From assembly GCF_000380045.1 (NCBI RefSeq), contig NZ_KB904340.1, forward strand, positions 62,001 to 126,000: DNA of 64,000 nucleotides, written 5' to 3'. Under the pieces are notes generated by a model. That model had not been told where the DNA came from and did not search any database. It worked only from the letters and a program-made list of their open reading frames with translations. Made by a program: the position numbers and the translations under genes. Within the stretch, counting starts at the first letter, position 1. Every line of letters begins with the position of its first letter. Source of the stretch: Streptococcus marimammalium DSM 18627 (lineage in GTDB: Bacteria > Bacillota > Bacilli > Lactobacillales > Streptococcaceae). Positions 9,510-16,261 of the stretch are shown one piece after another.

Positions 9510-10272
9510 ATGCCGTATTTAATTGTTCTCAGTGGAGAAACTTTCAAAAGGTTATTGATAGAGCAATGATTGCTTGTGAGAACAGTGGACATGAAATAAC
9601 ATACGATTTTGCTGAGGTCAGTAAGATCGTGGAAGCTGGTTCTAAATGCAAATCCATTAAAGTCTATGAATTTACAAGACATGCTTGTTATTTGATTGTT
9701 CAAAACGATGATCCGAGAAAAGAAGCTGTTGCACTTGAACAAACTTATTTTACTATACAAACATATCATCAGGAAGTAGCAGATCATTTTAATTAGCTTG
9801 ATGAAGACAGAAAACTTGTCGTTCGTGTTGATATTAAACAATCGAATCAGCTTTTGGTAGAAACAGCACACGATGCAGATATTATAATAATCGAATAATT
9901 TGCTATATTCCAGAATGCAGGATATATGGGATTGTATGGTGGATTAGATGTGGAAGATATACATGACAGAGAAGGCTTAACAGTGAGACAAAAGATTTTG
10001 GATTATATGGGAAGCACTGAACTTATTGCTAATCTATTCAGAATATCATAAACGGAAGATAGGTTGAGGAAAGATAAGATTGAAGAGCAGAAGCAGCAAC
10101 AAAAGTTCACTATTCAGTAGGAAAAGAAGTGAGAAGTGCTATCGAAAAAATTGGTGGTACTATGACAGAAGATTTACCTGTGCCTGAAAAAAGCATTCAA
10201 CAGATAGAAAAAGAACAGATGAAACGTTTAAAAGATAAATCTAAAAAAGGTAAATTGATGTTGGATGAATGA
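9510..10272 (+). pseudogene. Degenerate DinD-like (DNA-damage-inducible D) gene
   Basis: The translation follows DinD in order: QWRNFQKVIDRAMIACENSG, then YACYLIVQND-like HACYLIVQNDDPRKEA, FQNAGYMGLYGGLDVEDIH, KILDYMGSTELIANLFRIS and, after a frame change near 10100, SVGKEVRSAIEKIGGTM through KLMLDE. In-frame stops occur after VADHFN (9794), near 9895, in FRIS-stop (10048) and elsewhere, and the first 20 or so residues are missing. DinD-like proteins are common cargo of mobile elements. A short start-like stretch at 9487 with a good AGGAGG belongs to something else or to a lost 5' end. The gene is clearly dead. Confidence 0.82.
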
Positions 10273-10314
10273 TGTATGCTGTCAGAAATTCGCTATTACT
10301 GTGGTATCACTCTC

Positions 10315-10334
10315 GATACTGATATGATACTAAA
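10315..10334 (+). repeat. Paired GATACT repeats inside the island end
   Basis: GATACT at 10315 and GATACTAAA at 10326 lie 11 bases apart, start to start. The same pair with the same spacing appears beyond attR at 10508. Such short phased repeats resemble arm-type sites bound by tyrosine recombinases; this is inference. Confidence 0.45.
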
Positions 10335-10436
10335 TAATTCAAAAAACACGAAAAATGGGTATAAAAACAGTTGAAAATAGAAACTAAAGAAATACTGATA
10401 TAGAAAAACAGGAACAAATATGATATGGTAATTATT

Positions 10437-10447
10437 GAGTGGGAGTA
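10437..10447 (+). repeat. attR, right copy of the 11-bp island repeat
   Basis: GAGTGGGAGTA matches 76-86 exactly. No gene is interrupted here. The sequence to the right should be the original chromosome downstream of guaA, or an older insertion. Confidence 0.8.
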
Positions 10448-10507
10448 GGTTCCGAGATTTTATAAGCCTTGATTTTACTGACTATTCTATGAGTACGAGT
10501 GGTTCAT

Positions 10508-10527
10508 GATACTATTTTGATACTAAA
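10508..10527 (+). repeat. Paired GATACT repeats outside attR
   Basis: GATACT at 10508 and GATACTAAA at 10519 repeat the pair at 10315/10326 in the same orientation and with the same 11-base spacing. They lie 61 bases beyond attR. Confidence 0.45.
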
Positions 10528-10581
10528 AAATATGGCTAGCCACTGGGAATGTAGAATAGTGAAAGAAATCAGGAGGTCAAT

Positions 10582-10788
10582 ATGAACAATAGGATTAGGA
10601 TGAAAAATATAACAATTAAAAAAGATATAATACCAATTTTAGACCAGGTTCTTAACTTATATAATGATGTATCATGGACAGCCTATACATCCGCTCCAGA
10701 TCAATTAGAGAAGGCTTTGAAGAACTCTTTGAAGGTTTGGAGAGTGCTGGAGAAGTTGATCCTGAGATTGCTGTTATTGGATTTATAA
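10582..10788 (+). pseudogene. GNAT acetyltransferase, N-terminal fragment
   Basis: The first 50 residues, ITIKKDIIPILDQVLNLYND followed by VSWTAYTSAPDQLEKALKNS, look like the N-terminus of a GNAT N-acetyltransferase. Such proteins normally continue for about 90 more residues with the acetyl-CoA loop. Here the frame instead runs into unrelated sequence and stops at 10788, while a different frame of the same DNA begins a membrane protein. An AGGAGG lies 9 bases before the ATG. I read it as a deletion that joined two genes and left only the 5' end of this one. Confidence 0.6.
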
Positions 10789-11036
10789 TCCTTTTGTTTA
10801 GTATTATTGGTCAGATTATTACGTTATGGTACACTGGAAAATTAAAAAAACAGTTTGCCCAAAATGAGACACCAAGCTCTGTTCTTCCAATCATCTTTTT
10901 AGTATTTTCTTTATTATCAGTTTATGGTAATCTAAGACCTGAATTCAACACTTTTGGTGTTTTACTTAATGGCTTTATTGCTTATTTATGGTTTGTTGTC
11001 ATTAATATTATTAAAAATCTTAAGAATATGGAATAA
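10674..11036 (+). CDS. Small membrane protein, probably a 5'-truncated remnant
   Basis: From about residue 20 this frame reads EELFEGLESAGEVDPEIAVI and then three hydrophobic stretches (about residues 33-55, 71-85 and 95-113). No family is recognised. The ATG at 10674 has no ribosome binding site and lies inside the GNAT fragment. The real start is probably missing, with the junction near 10720-10735. It could be a remnant that is not translated. Confidence 0.4.
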   Translation: MDSLYIRSRSIREGFEELFEGLESAGEVDPEIAVIGFIILLFSIIGQIITLWYTGKLKKQFAQNETPSSVLPIIFLVFSLLSVYGNLRPEFNTFGVLLNGFIAYLWFVVINIIKNLKNME

Positions 11037-11039
11037 AAA

Positions 11040-11774
11040 ATGGCTAAGAAAGTAAAAGACTATTACGATATTGACTAATTAAAAATGATATCAAATAAGA
11101 TAGTAGAGATAAGTAACGATTTTAATAGTGATAAATTTCTTGAACTCACAAGAAATAGTATTGAACAATTGGAATTTAATCAAAGACAGGACTTAATAGC
11201 AAAAGCCCTATTTGAGTCTATCAATTTAGGCTATGAAGAAACACTTTTGATTTTTTATCAAATGTTAGGAGATGAGTTAAAAGGAAATAGTGGTTCATTT
11301 TCTGAAGGTTGGTGGCTTTGGCCGATTGGTAAGTATGTGGAACTATATGGTGATAATTACTTAGAGGCTAGCCTAAACTTCAGCAAAGAATTAACCAAGA
11401 GATTTACGTCAGAGTATTGCATGAGACCACTAATAAAAAAATATCCGAAAGAAACGATGACAGTGTTGGAAGAGTGGAGTGTTGATGAAAACGAAAGGGT
11501 TAGGAGACTTTCCAGTGAATGTCTTCGCATCAGACTACCATGGGCGAAGAAGCTATATACTGCTTTAGATAACTTTGATCAGTATTTTAAAATCCTAATG
11601 AATTTAAAAGATGATAAAGACAAATACATTCAAAAAAGTGTTGCTAATAATCTCAATGACTTATATAAGGAAGATGAAGAAAAGTTTTATTTTATTATTA
11701 ACGATTGGGAGAAGGGCGATATCAGTAAAGAATGTCAATGGGTTATTAAACATGGTTCACGTAATGTCAAGTGA
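11040..11774 (+). pseudogene. DNA alkylation repair-like (HEAT-repeat) protein with a nonsense codon
   Basis: An ATG at 11040 begins MAKKVKDYYDID, then a TAA at 11076 interrupts. The same frame continues for 230 residues, including EGWWLWPIGKYVELYG, EWSVDENERVRRLSSECLRI and MNLKDDKDKYIQKSVANNLN. These are HEAT-like helices of the AlkD type that cradle alkylated DNA without base flipping. An ATG at 11085 reopens the frame but has no ribosome binding site. One substitution would restore a 244-residue protein, so the lesion looks recent. The family assignment is moderate; function as a glycosylase is not shown. Confidence 0.65.
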
Positions 11775-11897
11775 TGCGCGATTTTGATTGCTACTTTAAA
11801 CTCATGTATTACATTAAGTTCATTAGCTAAATAAAGTACAATTGTAGTGAAAATAAAAAAGACTAAAACTTATAATCAAAAGTAGAGGTGAGTTAGT

Positions 11898-13292
11898 ATG
11901 TTAGTACGTATAAAATATATTATCGTATTTTTAAGTGTTATTTTTCTTGGCTTAACTCAATCTACCACCTATGCTAATTCAGATAGTATTGACTATGAAA
12001 AGATAGATTTACAAATCCGTCAAGATGTTAAAAATTATCATATTCCCGCTATGGCAATTGTTGTAGTGGATAAAGAGCAGGTTTTATTTTCAAAGACATA
12101 TGGAAATAATGTAACAATAGAGACTCCCTTTATTATAGGATCTATGAGTAAATCTTTCACAGCTCTTGCGATTATGCAACTTGTTGAAGCTGGGAAAATC
12201 AAGTTAGATAGTCCAATCTCTGAATACATTGATTGCTCAGAATGGTTTATTGAAGACAAAAATTCTAAAAATATTACTGTCAGAGATTTACTCAATCATA
12301 CGAGTGGCATTACTCAATTTCAGAGATTTGGTGAACTGAAATCAACAAATTTCTATGGTCAACATGTCTATGCAAATACTAATTATGGTTTATTAGGTCT
12401 AATCATTGAAAATGTTAGTGGAATGACTTATGATGACTATATTAATGAGAATATCTTTTTACCACTTGGCATGAAAAATTCAGCTGCTAGTTTAGAAAAA
12501 AGCTATGAAAATGGCTTGATAAAAGGCTATAGAAATTATTTTGGTATTCCTATTGAAAGTCATGCAGAATACCCTAAAGAGATTTCAAAAGGAACTTGGA
12601 CTAATGTGCCTGCTGGTTACTTATCAGCAAGTGCTTCTGATTTAGGTAAGTATCTACAGATGTATTTGCAAGGTGGTAATGATATCATTAGCCAATCGAG
12701 TATTGAAAGTATGTTTTATGATGGGGTTTCAGTCAATCAAGATGACTATTTTTACGCAATGGGTTGGCAGTATTCAGAAAAAATGTTTCAGGAGAAAATG
12801 ATTTGGCATGCTGGTTTAGTCGAAAACTATATTTCTAGTATGTTTATTTTGCCAGAAGAAGATAAAGCAGTAGTAGTATTAGTTAACATGAATGATTATT
12901 TAGTAACAAATAACTTGATTCAGGATATCATAAATCCCTTATTGGGAGAAACTCGAGATGATTTTAAAGAAAATAGGTACTTAGTCTTTCACGGTTTAAT
13001 TGATTTGTCTTGTTTGTTATTAAGTATGATTTCTTTCTATTCTTTGATAACAATTTCAAAATGGAAAACAAAGCAAAAAACATGGTTTTTATCTTTTATT
13101 GATACCGTTAGACACATTATTATCCCATTAGTTTTATTTGGAATTCCTATTTTTTTAGAAACACCTTCATGGGTAATATGGTCATTTGCAAGAGATTTGT
13201 GGCTTGTTTTGTACGTTAATGCAATAATTCTAGCTATTACAGGATTATACAAGTTGAAAATAATCTTCTTATCGAAACCAAAAGGACTCTAG
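11898..13292 (+). CDS. Serine hydrolase of the beta-lactamase/PBP (class C) fold with membrane anchor
   Basis: A 464-residue exported protein: signal peptide at 1-26 (ending TTYANS), then a class C-type serine hydrolase domain. The nucleophile motif SxxK is Ser82-Met-Ser-Lys85 in IIGSMSKSFTAL. The YxN motif is Tyr158-Ala-Asn160, and the third motif is HAG at 304-306. After the domain three or four hydrophobic helices (about 355-460) anchor it in the membrane. AGAGGTGAG gives a good ribosome binding site before the ATG. Members include D-alanyl-D-alanine peptidases, esterases and resistance-related proteins. The substrate is not evident, and I would not call it a resistance enzyme. Confidence 0.85.
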   Translation: MLVRIKYIIVFLSVIFLGLTQSTTYANSDSIDYEKIDLQIRQDVKNYHIPAMAIVVVDKEQVLFSKTYGNNVTIETPFIIGSMSKSFTALAIMQLVEAGKIKLDSPISEYIDCSEWFIEDKNSKNITVRDLLNHTSGITQFQRFGELKSTNFYGQHVYANTNYGLLGLIIENVSGMTYDDYINENIFLPLGMKNSAASLEKSYENGLIKGYRNYFGIPIESHAEYPKEISKGTWTNVPAGYLSASASDLGKYLQMYLQGGNDIISQSSIESMFYDGVSVNQDDYFYAMGWQYSEKMFQEKMIWHAGLVENYISSMFILPEEDKAVVVLVNMNDYLVTNNLIQDIINPLLGETRDDFKENRYLVFHGLIDLSCLLLSMISFYSLITISKWKTKQKTWFLSFIDTVRHIIIPLVLFGIPIFLETPSWVIWSFARDLWLVLYVNAIILAITGLYKLKIIFLSKPKGL

Positions 13293-13347
13293 TATAATCT
13301 AGATCTTTTTTGTCACCAATTCAACATAACAAAACTTTTAGGTATGG

Positions 13348-13353
13348 TATAAT
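13348..13353 (+). promoter_or_regulatory. Extended -10 promoter before the RDD gene
   Basis: TATAAT preceded by TGG gives an extended -10 (TGnTATAAT), leaving a leader of about 105 bases before the RDD gene. The leader contains an imperfect dyad (GAATAATCAT near 13362 and ATGATTATC near 13414) that could be an operator or a stem. No convincing -35 is seen. Confidence 0.5.
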
Positions 13354-13464
13354 AAAGTTGAGAATAATCATAAGAGTAATAAAATTTTTTAGTGTTTTTC
13401 ATCACTTATGTGAATGATTATCACTCTTGTAAAACAGTGATTAGACGGTTAAGAAGGAGTTAAA

Positions 13465-14019
13465 ATGATTAAAAATAATGACATCCCACTCAAAACAAGG
13501 TTAAAAGAATTATTGATAGACTATCTAGTGATTGTTGGCTACCTCTTTTTGTTATTTCTAGTAGCGACCTTATTTTATCAACTGTTCTTTGGTGGCATAC
13601 CTCTTTTTTCAGAAGTTACGTCACAACTAATAGCTACTTTGACGTCTGTTGTTCCAATTGTTTTGTTATTTTCTTACCTTGATTGGCGTGGTGGTAGTAT
13701 TGGTAAGAAGAAGACAGGGTTAAGAATTCATTTCAAGAAGAAGCAGTTTCGTTTTGCTCTCATTAGAAATGTGATTAAATTTTTACCTTGGCAGTTGGGG
13801 CATATGGCTACCATTCACGGCATTTACCATGATTTTGATACCATTAGCCTTGTCTTACAAATTCTAAGCATCGGTCTTATGTTGGATATGTTTGCTATGG
13901 GGATTCTTCGAGAAGACAAACGACACTTTGCTGATTTTATTGCTGGTTCTCAGGTGCAAGCACCTCATCCTTCACAGTTAAATCGTGCTGTCATTGATTC
14001 TATGGATGTTAAGCAATAG
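13465..14019 (+). CDS. RDD family membrane protein
   Basis: A 184-residue protein with hydrophobic segments at about 18-40, 48-72 and 115-140. It carries the RDD-type pattern of charged residues between helices: TRLKELLIDYLVIVGY at the start, GGSIGKKKTGLRI in the loop and DKRHFADFIAGSQV at the end. RDD proteins are integral membrane proteins of mostly unknown or transport-linked role. AAGGAG sits 7 bases before the ATG. It precedes the SAP-domain pseudogene by about 12 bases, so the two were probably co-transcribed. Confidence 0.8.
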   Translation: MIKNNDIPLKTRLKELLIDYLVIVGYLFLLFLVATLFYQLFFGGIPLFSEVTSQLIATLTSVVPIVLLFSYLDWRGGSIGKKKTGLRIHFKKKQFRFALIRNVIKFLPWQLGHMATIHGIYHDFDTISLVLQILSIGLMLDMFAMGILREDKRHFADFIAGSQVQAPHPSQLNRAVIDSMDVKQ

Positions 14020-14031
14020 TGAGGAGAGTTG

Positions 14032-14652
14032 ATGATGATAGAAAATAGACCTGAGTTTAAAAGCATTAAATCATTTGACGAATTTGAAAAATATTATTGG
14101 TATCGTAAGGAACTGGCAGAAATTTGTAAGTCTCTCGACTTGGAACATCGTGGGACCAAGAAAGAGTTAAATCAGATTATCAAAGCTTACTTTGATGGGG
14201 ATTTGATTAGAAAAACGAGCAAAAAAGTTCCCCAAAAACGAGCTGAAGAGATAAGTCTTGATACACCATTACTGAGTTGAGGATTTTCTTTTAATACCAC
14301 ATTTAGAGAGTATTTTTCTGATTTAACGGATGTTTCTCCTTTTAAATTCACGGCAGATATGGCAACAGCATGGCGTAAAGTCAAAAGAGAACAGGATTTT
14401 AACGTTACCATTGCTGATATGCTCAGCATTTACCGTGGAGAATCCGATTATGCTAAATACGACCATTCAACAAGTCAGTGGAATCTCTTTTTAAAGGATT
14501 TCCATGCAGATAACATCAGCCAAGAATACACCAATAAGCTAAAAGTGGCAGCTATTTTGTGGAATATTGTTAAGAACAGCAAAGGTGAGAAGAACTATCG
14601 TAGAGCAGTTGTCGAAGAAAATCGTGAGAAGATTATGCAATATTTGAAATGA
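14032..14652 (+). pseudogene. SAP-domain protein (DUF6434-like) split by one TGA
   Basis: The frame opens MMIENRPEFKSIKSFDEFEK and includes YWYRKELAEICKSLDLEHRG, a SAP-like helix-turn-helix that often binds nucleic acid. A TGA at 14278 follows LDTPLLS. The same frame continues with GFSFNTTFREYFSDLTDVSP and ends LKVAAILWNIVKNSKG...MQYLK at 14652. The continuation matches the C-terminal half of the same protein type, so a single nonsense mutation has cut a protein of about 206 residues. Either fragment alone would be incomplete. Confidence 0.75.
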
Positions 14653-14663
14653 AAATAACAAAC

Positions 14664-14692
14664 AAAGTAGTTGAGAAAATCTTAACTGCTTT
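14664..14692 (+). terminator. Rho-independent terminator after the SAP gene
   Basis: Twelve-base arms (14664-14675 and 14681-14692, starting AAAGTAGTT) pair with two G-T wobbles, and the right arm runs into TTTTT. About 190 bases of gene-free AT-rich DNA follow before the next promoter. Confidence 0.65.
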
Positions 14693-14879
14693 TTATTAAT
14701 CTAATAGACAACTGTAAATAAGGTAGTATAAGTATCAGAAACGTTTATAATGTTTTTGATGAATGTTTTTCTGAAATCATGCTACTATTTGAAAGATTAC
14801 CACTAAATGAGTTAGTTTCTGCTTAGTAAATTTATCTTTCAATGACAGAAAAATTAAATTTTCAAAATGAAATATATAG

Positions 14880-14910
14880 TTGACATATTGCAATTAATAT
14901 ATTACAATAT
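14880..14910 (+). promoter_or_regulatory. Promoter with overlapping palindromic operator for the XRE/DUF6773 pair
   Basis: TTGACA (14880-14885), a 17-base spacer and TACAAT (14903-14908) form a near-consensus promoter. An inverted repeat, ATATTGCAA (14885-14893) and TTACAATAT (14902-14910), fills the spacer and covers the -10. The adjacent XRE protein is the obvious candidate to bind it and repress itself. Confidence 0.7.
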
Positions 14911-14928
14911 ATTTAGAGGTCATTCGTT

Positions 14929-15138
14929 ATGAAAAATAATAAATTGAGAGTAGCTAGAGCAGAATGTAATTTATCTCAAGAAGAACTAGCAAAAATTGTT
15001 GGTGTTACTAGACAAACAATTGGATTAATTGAAAATCGAAATTACAATCCGACATTGCATTTATGTATTGCGATATGCAAAGCAACAAATAAAACCTTGA
15101 ACGACTTATTTTGGGAGGAAGATGATGATGAAAAATAA
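14929..15138 (+). CDS. XRE-family transcriptional regulator
   Basis: A 69-residue Cro/CI-type regulator. The HTH reads NLSQEELAKIVGVTRQTIGL and is followed by IENRNYNPTLHLCIAICKA, the standard layout for short streptococcal XRE proteins. AGAGG lies 8 bases before the ATG. The gene overlaps the following membrane protein gene, a pairing seen widely in Firmicutes (XRE plus DUF6773 or DUF3021-type membrane protein). Autoregulation through the palindrome in its promoter is likely by inference. Confidence 0.88.
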   Translation: MKNNKLRVARAECNLSQEELAKIVGVTRQTIGLIENRNYNPTLHLCIAICKATNKTLNDLFWEEDDDEK

Positions 15139-15649
15139 ACATTCAAATCATAGTAACAATTATCCAGTGATTGATGAAAGACTAAAAAAATCTATTGGTG
15201 ATGTATCAACAATTATTGTAGTTGTCACAATTATTTATTTACTTGTTGAGGCTTTCTATAAATATGTGACAACAGCAAATATCTTAACAACAACTTGGGA
15301 AATAGCACTGCTTTTACTAATTGTTGCAATATTTTTAATTGGTATCAGATCAAATAAAGAAATGACTCTACCAACTAGTTTCTTAGGTAAGCAGCTTCCT
15401 AGTAGTCAATCAAATGAAGCAAAAAGAAATAGAATAAAAGCTTACTTCATTGAGTCAGTAATCACGAGTGCAGTAATTACTGGATTGACTTTCTTTTTTG
15501 AATTTATTGGAATAGAAGTGAAATTAAGTTTAAATGAATATATAGCTAGCTTTTTGGGGTTAATGATTGTTTACCTAATTTTGAGTTATCTTTTGGGTGA
15601 GCATAACATCAAAAAATACAATAAATATATGGAAAAATTTGAAAAATGA
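15128..15649 (+). CDS. DUF6773-like membrane protein
   Basis: The protein has four hydrophobic segments: about 26-46, 57-76, 110-130 and 139-158 in the 173-residue reading. Positively charged termini flank them. Three ATG codons stand in a row at 15122, 15125 and 15128. GGGAGG at 15113-15118 favours the last, at 9 bases. It overlaps the XRE gene, so the pair is coupled. Function is unknown; partners of XRE regulators in such pairs often act as membrane-bound sensors or anti-repressors. Confidence 0.75.
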   Translation: MKNKHSNHSNNYPVIDERLKKSIGDVSTIIVVVTIIYLLVEAFYKYVTTANILTTTWEIALLLLIVAIFLIGIRSNKEMTLPTSFLGKQLPSSQSNEAKRNRIKAYFIESVITSAVITGLTFFFEFIGIEVKLSLNEYIASFLGLMIVYLILSYLLGEHNIKKYNKYMEKFEK

Positions 15650-15762
15650 AATTTATTTTTTGGTATTCTCTAAATCCTAACTACCTGACAAAAAAACAAT
15701 CAGTTTTTCAAAAACTATCAGCCTTTGTTGAAAAATATAAAGGTGTTGGTGGTCAACTATAA
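15646..15762 (+). CDS. Short ORF coupled to the DUF6773 gene
   Basis: A 38-codon frame begins with an ATG that overlaps the previous stop (ATGA) and reads [17 protein letters not shown], then [18 protein letters not shown], ending before a terminator. The tight coupling and terminator support translation. It may equally be the stump of a longer gene. No family is recognised. Confidence 0.35.
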   Translation: MKFIFWYSLNPNYLTKKQSVFQKLSAFVEKYKGVGGQL

Positions 15763-15767
15763 TTTGC

Positions 15768-15797
15768 AACACTTCCACAAAATGTGGGGGTGTTTCT
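15768..15797 (+). terminator. Rho-independent terminator after the XRE operon
   Basis: AACACTTCCAC (15768-15778) pairs with GTGGGGGTGTT (15784-15794) using two wobbles, then TCTTTATTTTTTG. The next 225 bases are AT-rich and hold no gene that I can support. Confidence 0.7.
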
Positions 15798-16025
15798 TTA
15801 TTTTTTGTCTATATGTTGTGTTTTTAGTAAAAAATTTTTATTAAAAATAATAATGAGACTATCAAACCTTTCAAAGTATTATTTTTCTTGATTTTTAAAG
15901 GTTTTTAATAATTTTAGAATTCTCTTTGAAAAAAACTGATAAAGATAATTATAAGAATTCAGTCTTTAAAAACATTTAATTATACATCAATCTTTCGCAA
16001 AGGTTATAAAAATTGCGAAAATTGC

Positions 16026-16054
16026 TTGTCAGTTCTATTTTTTTTTGGTAGTAT
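16026..16054 (+). promoter_or_regulatory. Promoter of the nrdF-nrdI-nrdE operon
   Basis: TTGTCA (16026-16031), a 17-base T-rich spacer and TAGTAT (16049-16054). Transcription would start near 16061, about 200 bases before nrdF. No NrdR box pair is apparent by eye. Confidence 0.6.
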
Positions 16055-16060
16055 ACATTT

Positions 16061-16261
16061 AAAGAAAGTGGGGCCAAAGAGAATTTTTAAGCCTAGCTTG
16101 TATTACTCGTGAAAAGAAGTGTTAAAGCTTCACAAAACAGTTGGATTTAGTCCGAGTTTGCTAGAACCAAAAACAGTTGCAAAATTTTTTCAAATGACCA
16201 CTCATTTGAAGGGCTTTTTGTGTACCCAAAAACTCAAAATAGTTAAAACAGGAGAAATCGT
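16061..16261 (+). ncRNA. Long structured 5' leader of nrdF
   Basis: The leader can fold into a three-way junction. The closing stem is CTAGC (16093-16097) with GCTAG (16160-16164). Hairpin one uses GTGAA (16109) with TTCAC (16129-16133). Hairpin two uses TTGGA (16141-16145) with TCCGA (16151-16155). A terminator-like hairpin then follows at 16186-16220. A junction followed by a hairpin with a T run is the plan of many riboswitches and attenuators. I do not recognise it as a known class. The fold is by eye and unscored. Confidence 0.45.
16186..16220 (+). terminator. Attenuator-like hairpin inside the nrdF leader
   Basis: TTCAAATGA (16189-16197) and TCATTTGAA (16202-16210) pair perfectly over a 4-base loop, can extend by G-U pairs, and are followed by GGGCTTTTTG. 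It lies 41 bases before the nrdF start, so it would abort the operon unless read through or prevented from forming. Confidence 0.55.

Larger units (their letters stand above)
76..10447. mobile_element. Genomic island inserted at guaA 3' end, integrase lost
   Basis: The island is delimited by the perfect GAGTGGGAGTA repeats at 76-86 and 10437-10447, about 10.4 kb apart. Its cargo is a damaged mobilisation relaxase, an XRE-like regulator, hsdR-hsdS-prrC-hsdM and a degenerate dinD. All of these are typical of integrative mobilisable or conjugative elements and foreign to the core neighbourhood. No tyrosine or serine integrase or excisionase can be read inside the boundaries, so the element looks immobile by itself. 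It has probably shrunk by deletion from a larger ICE. The boundary call rests on the repeat and the gene content, not on comparison with an empty site. Confidence 0.8.

Noticed and set aside
13355-13430. Fur/PerR-like dyad GAATAATCAT ... ATGATTATC before the RDD gene
   Set aside because: The halves are about 50 bases apart and neither alone is a good Fur or PerR box, so I do not claim a regulator.
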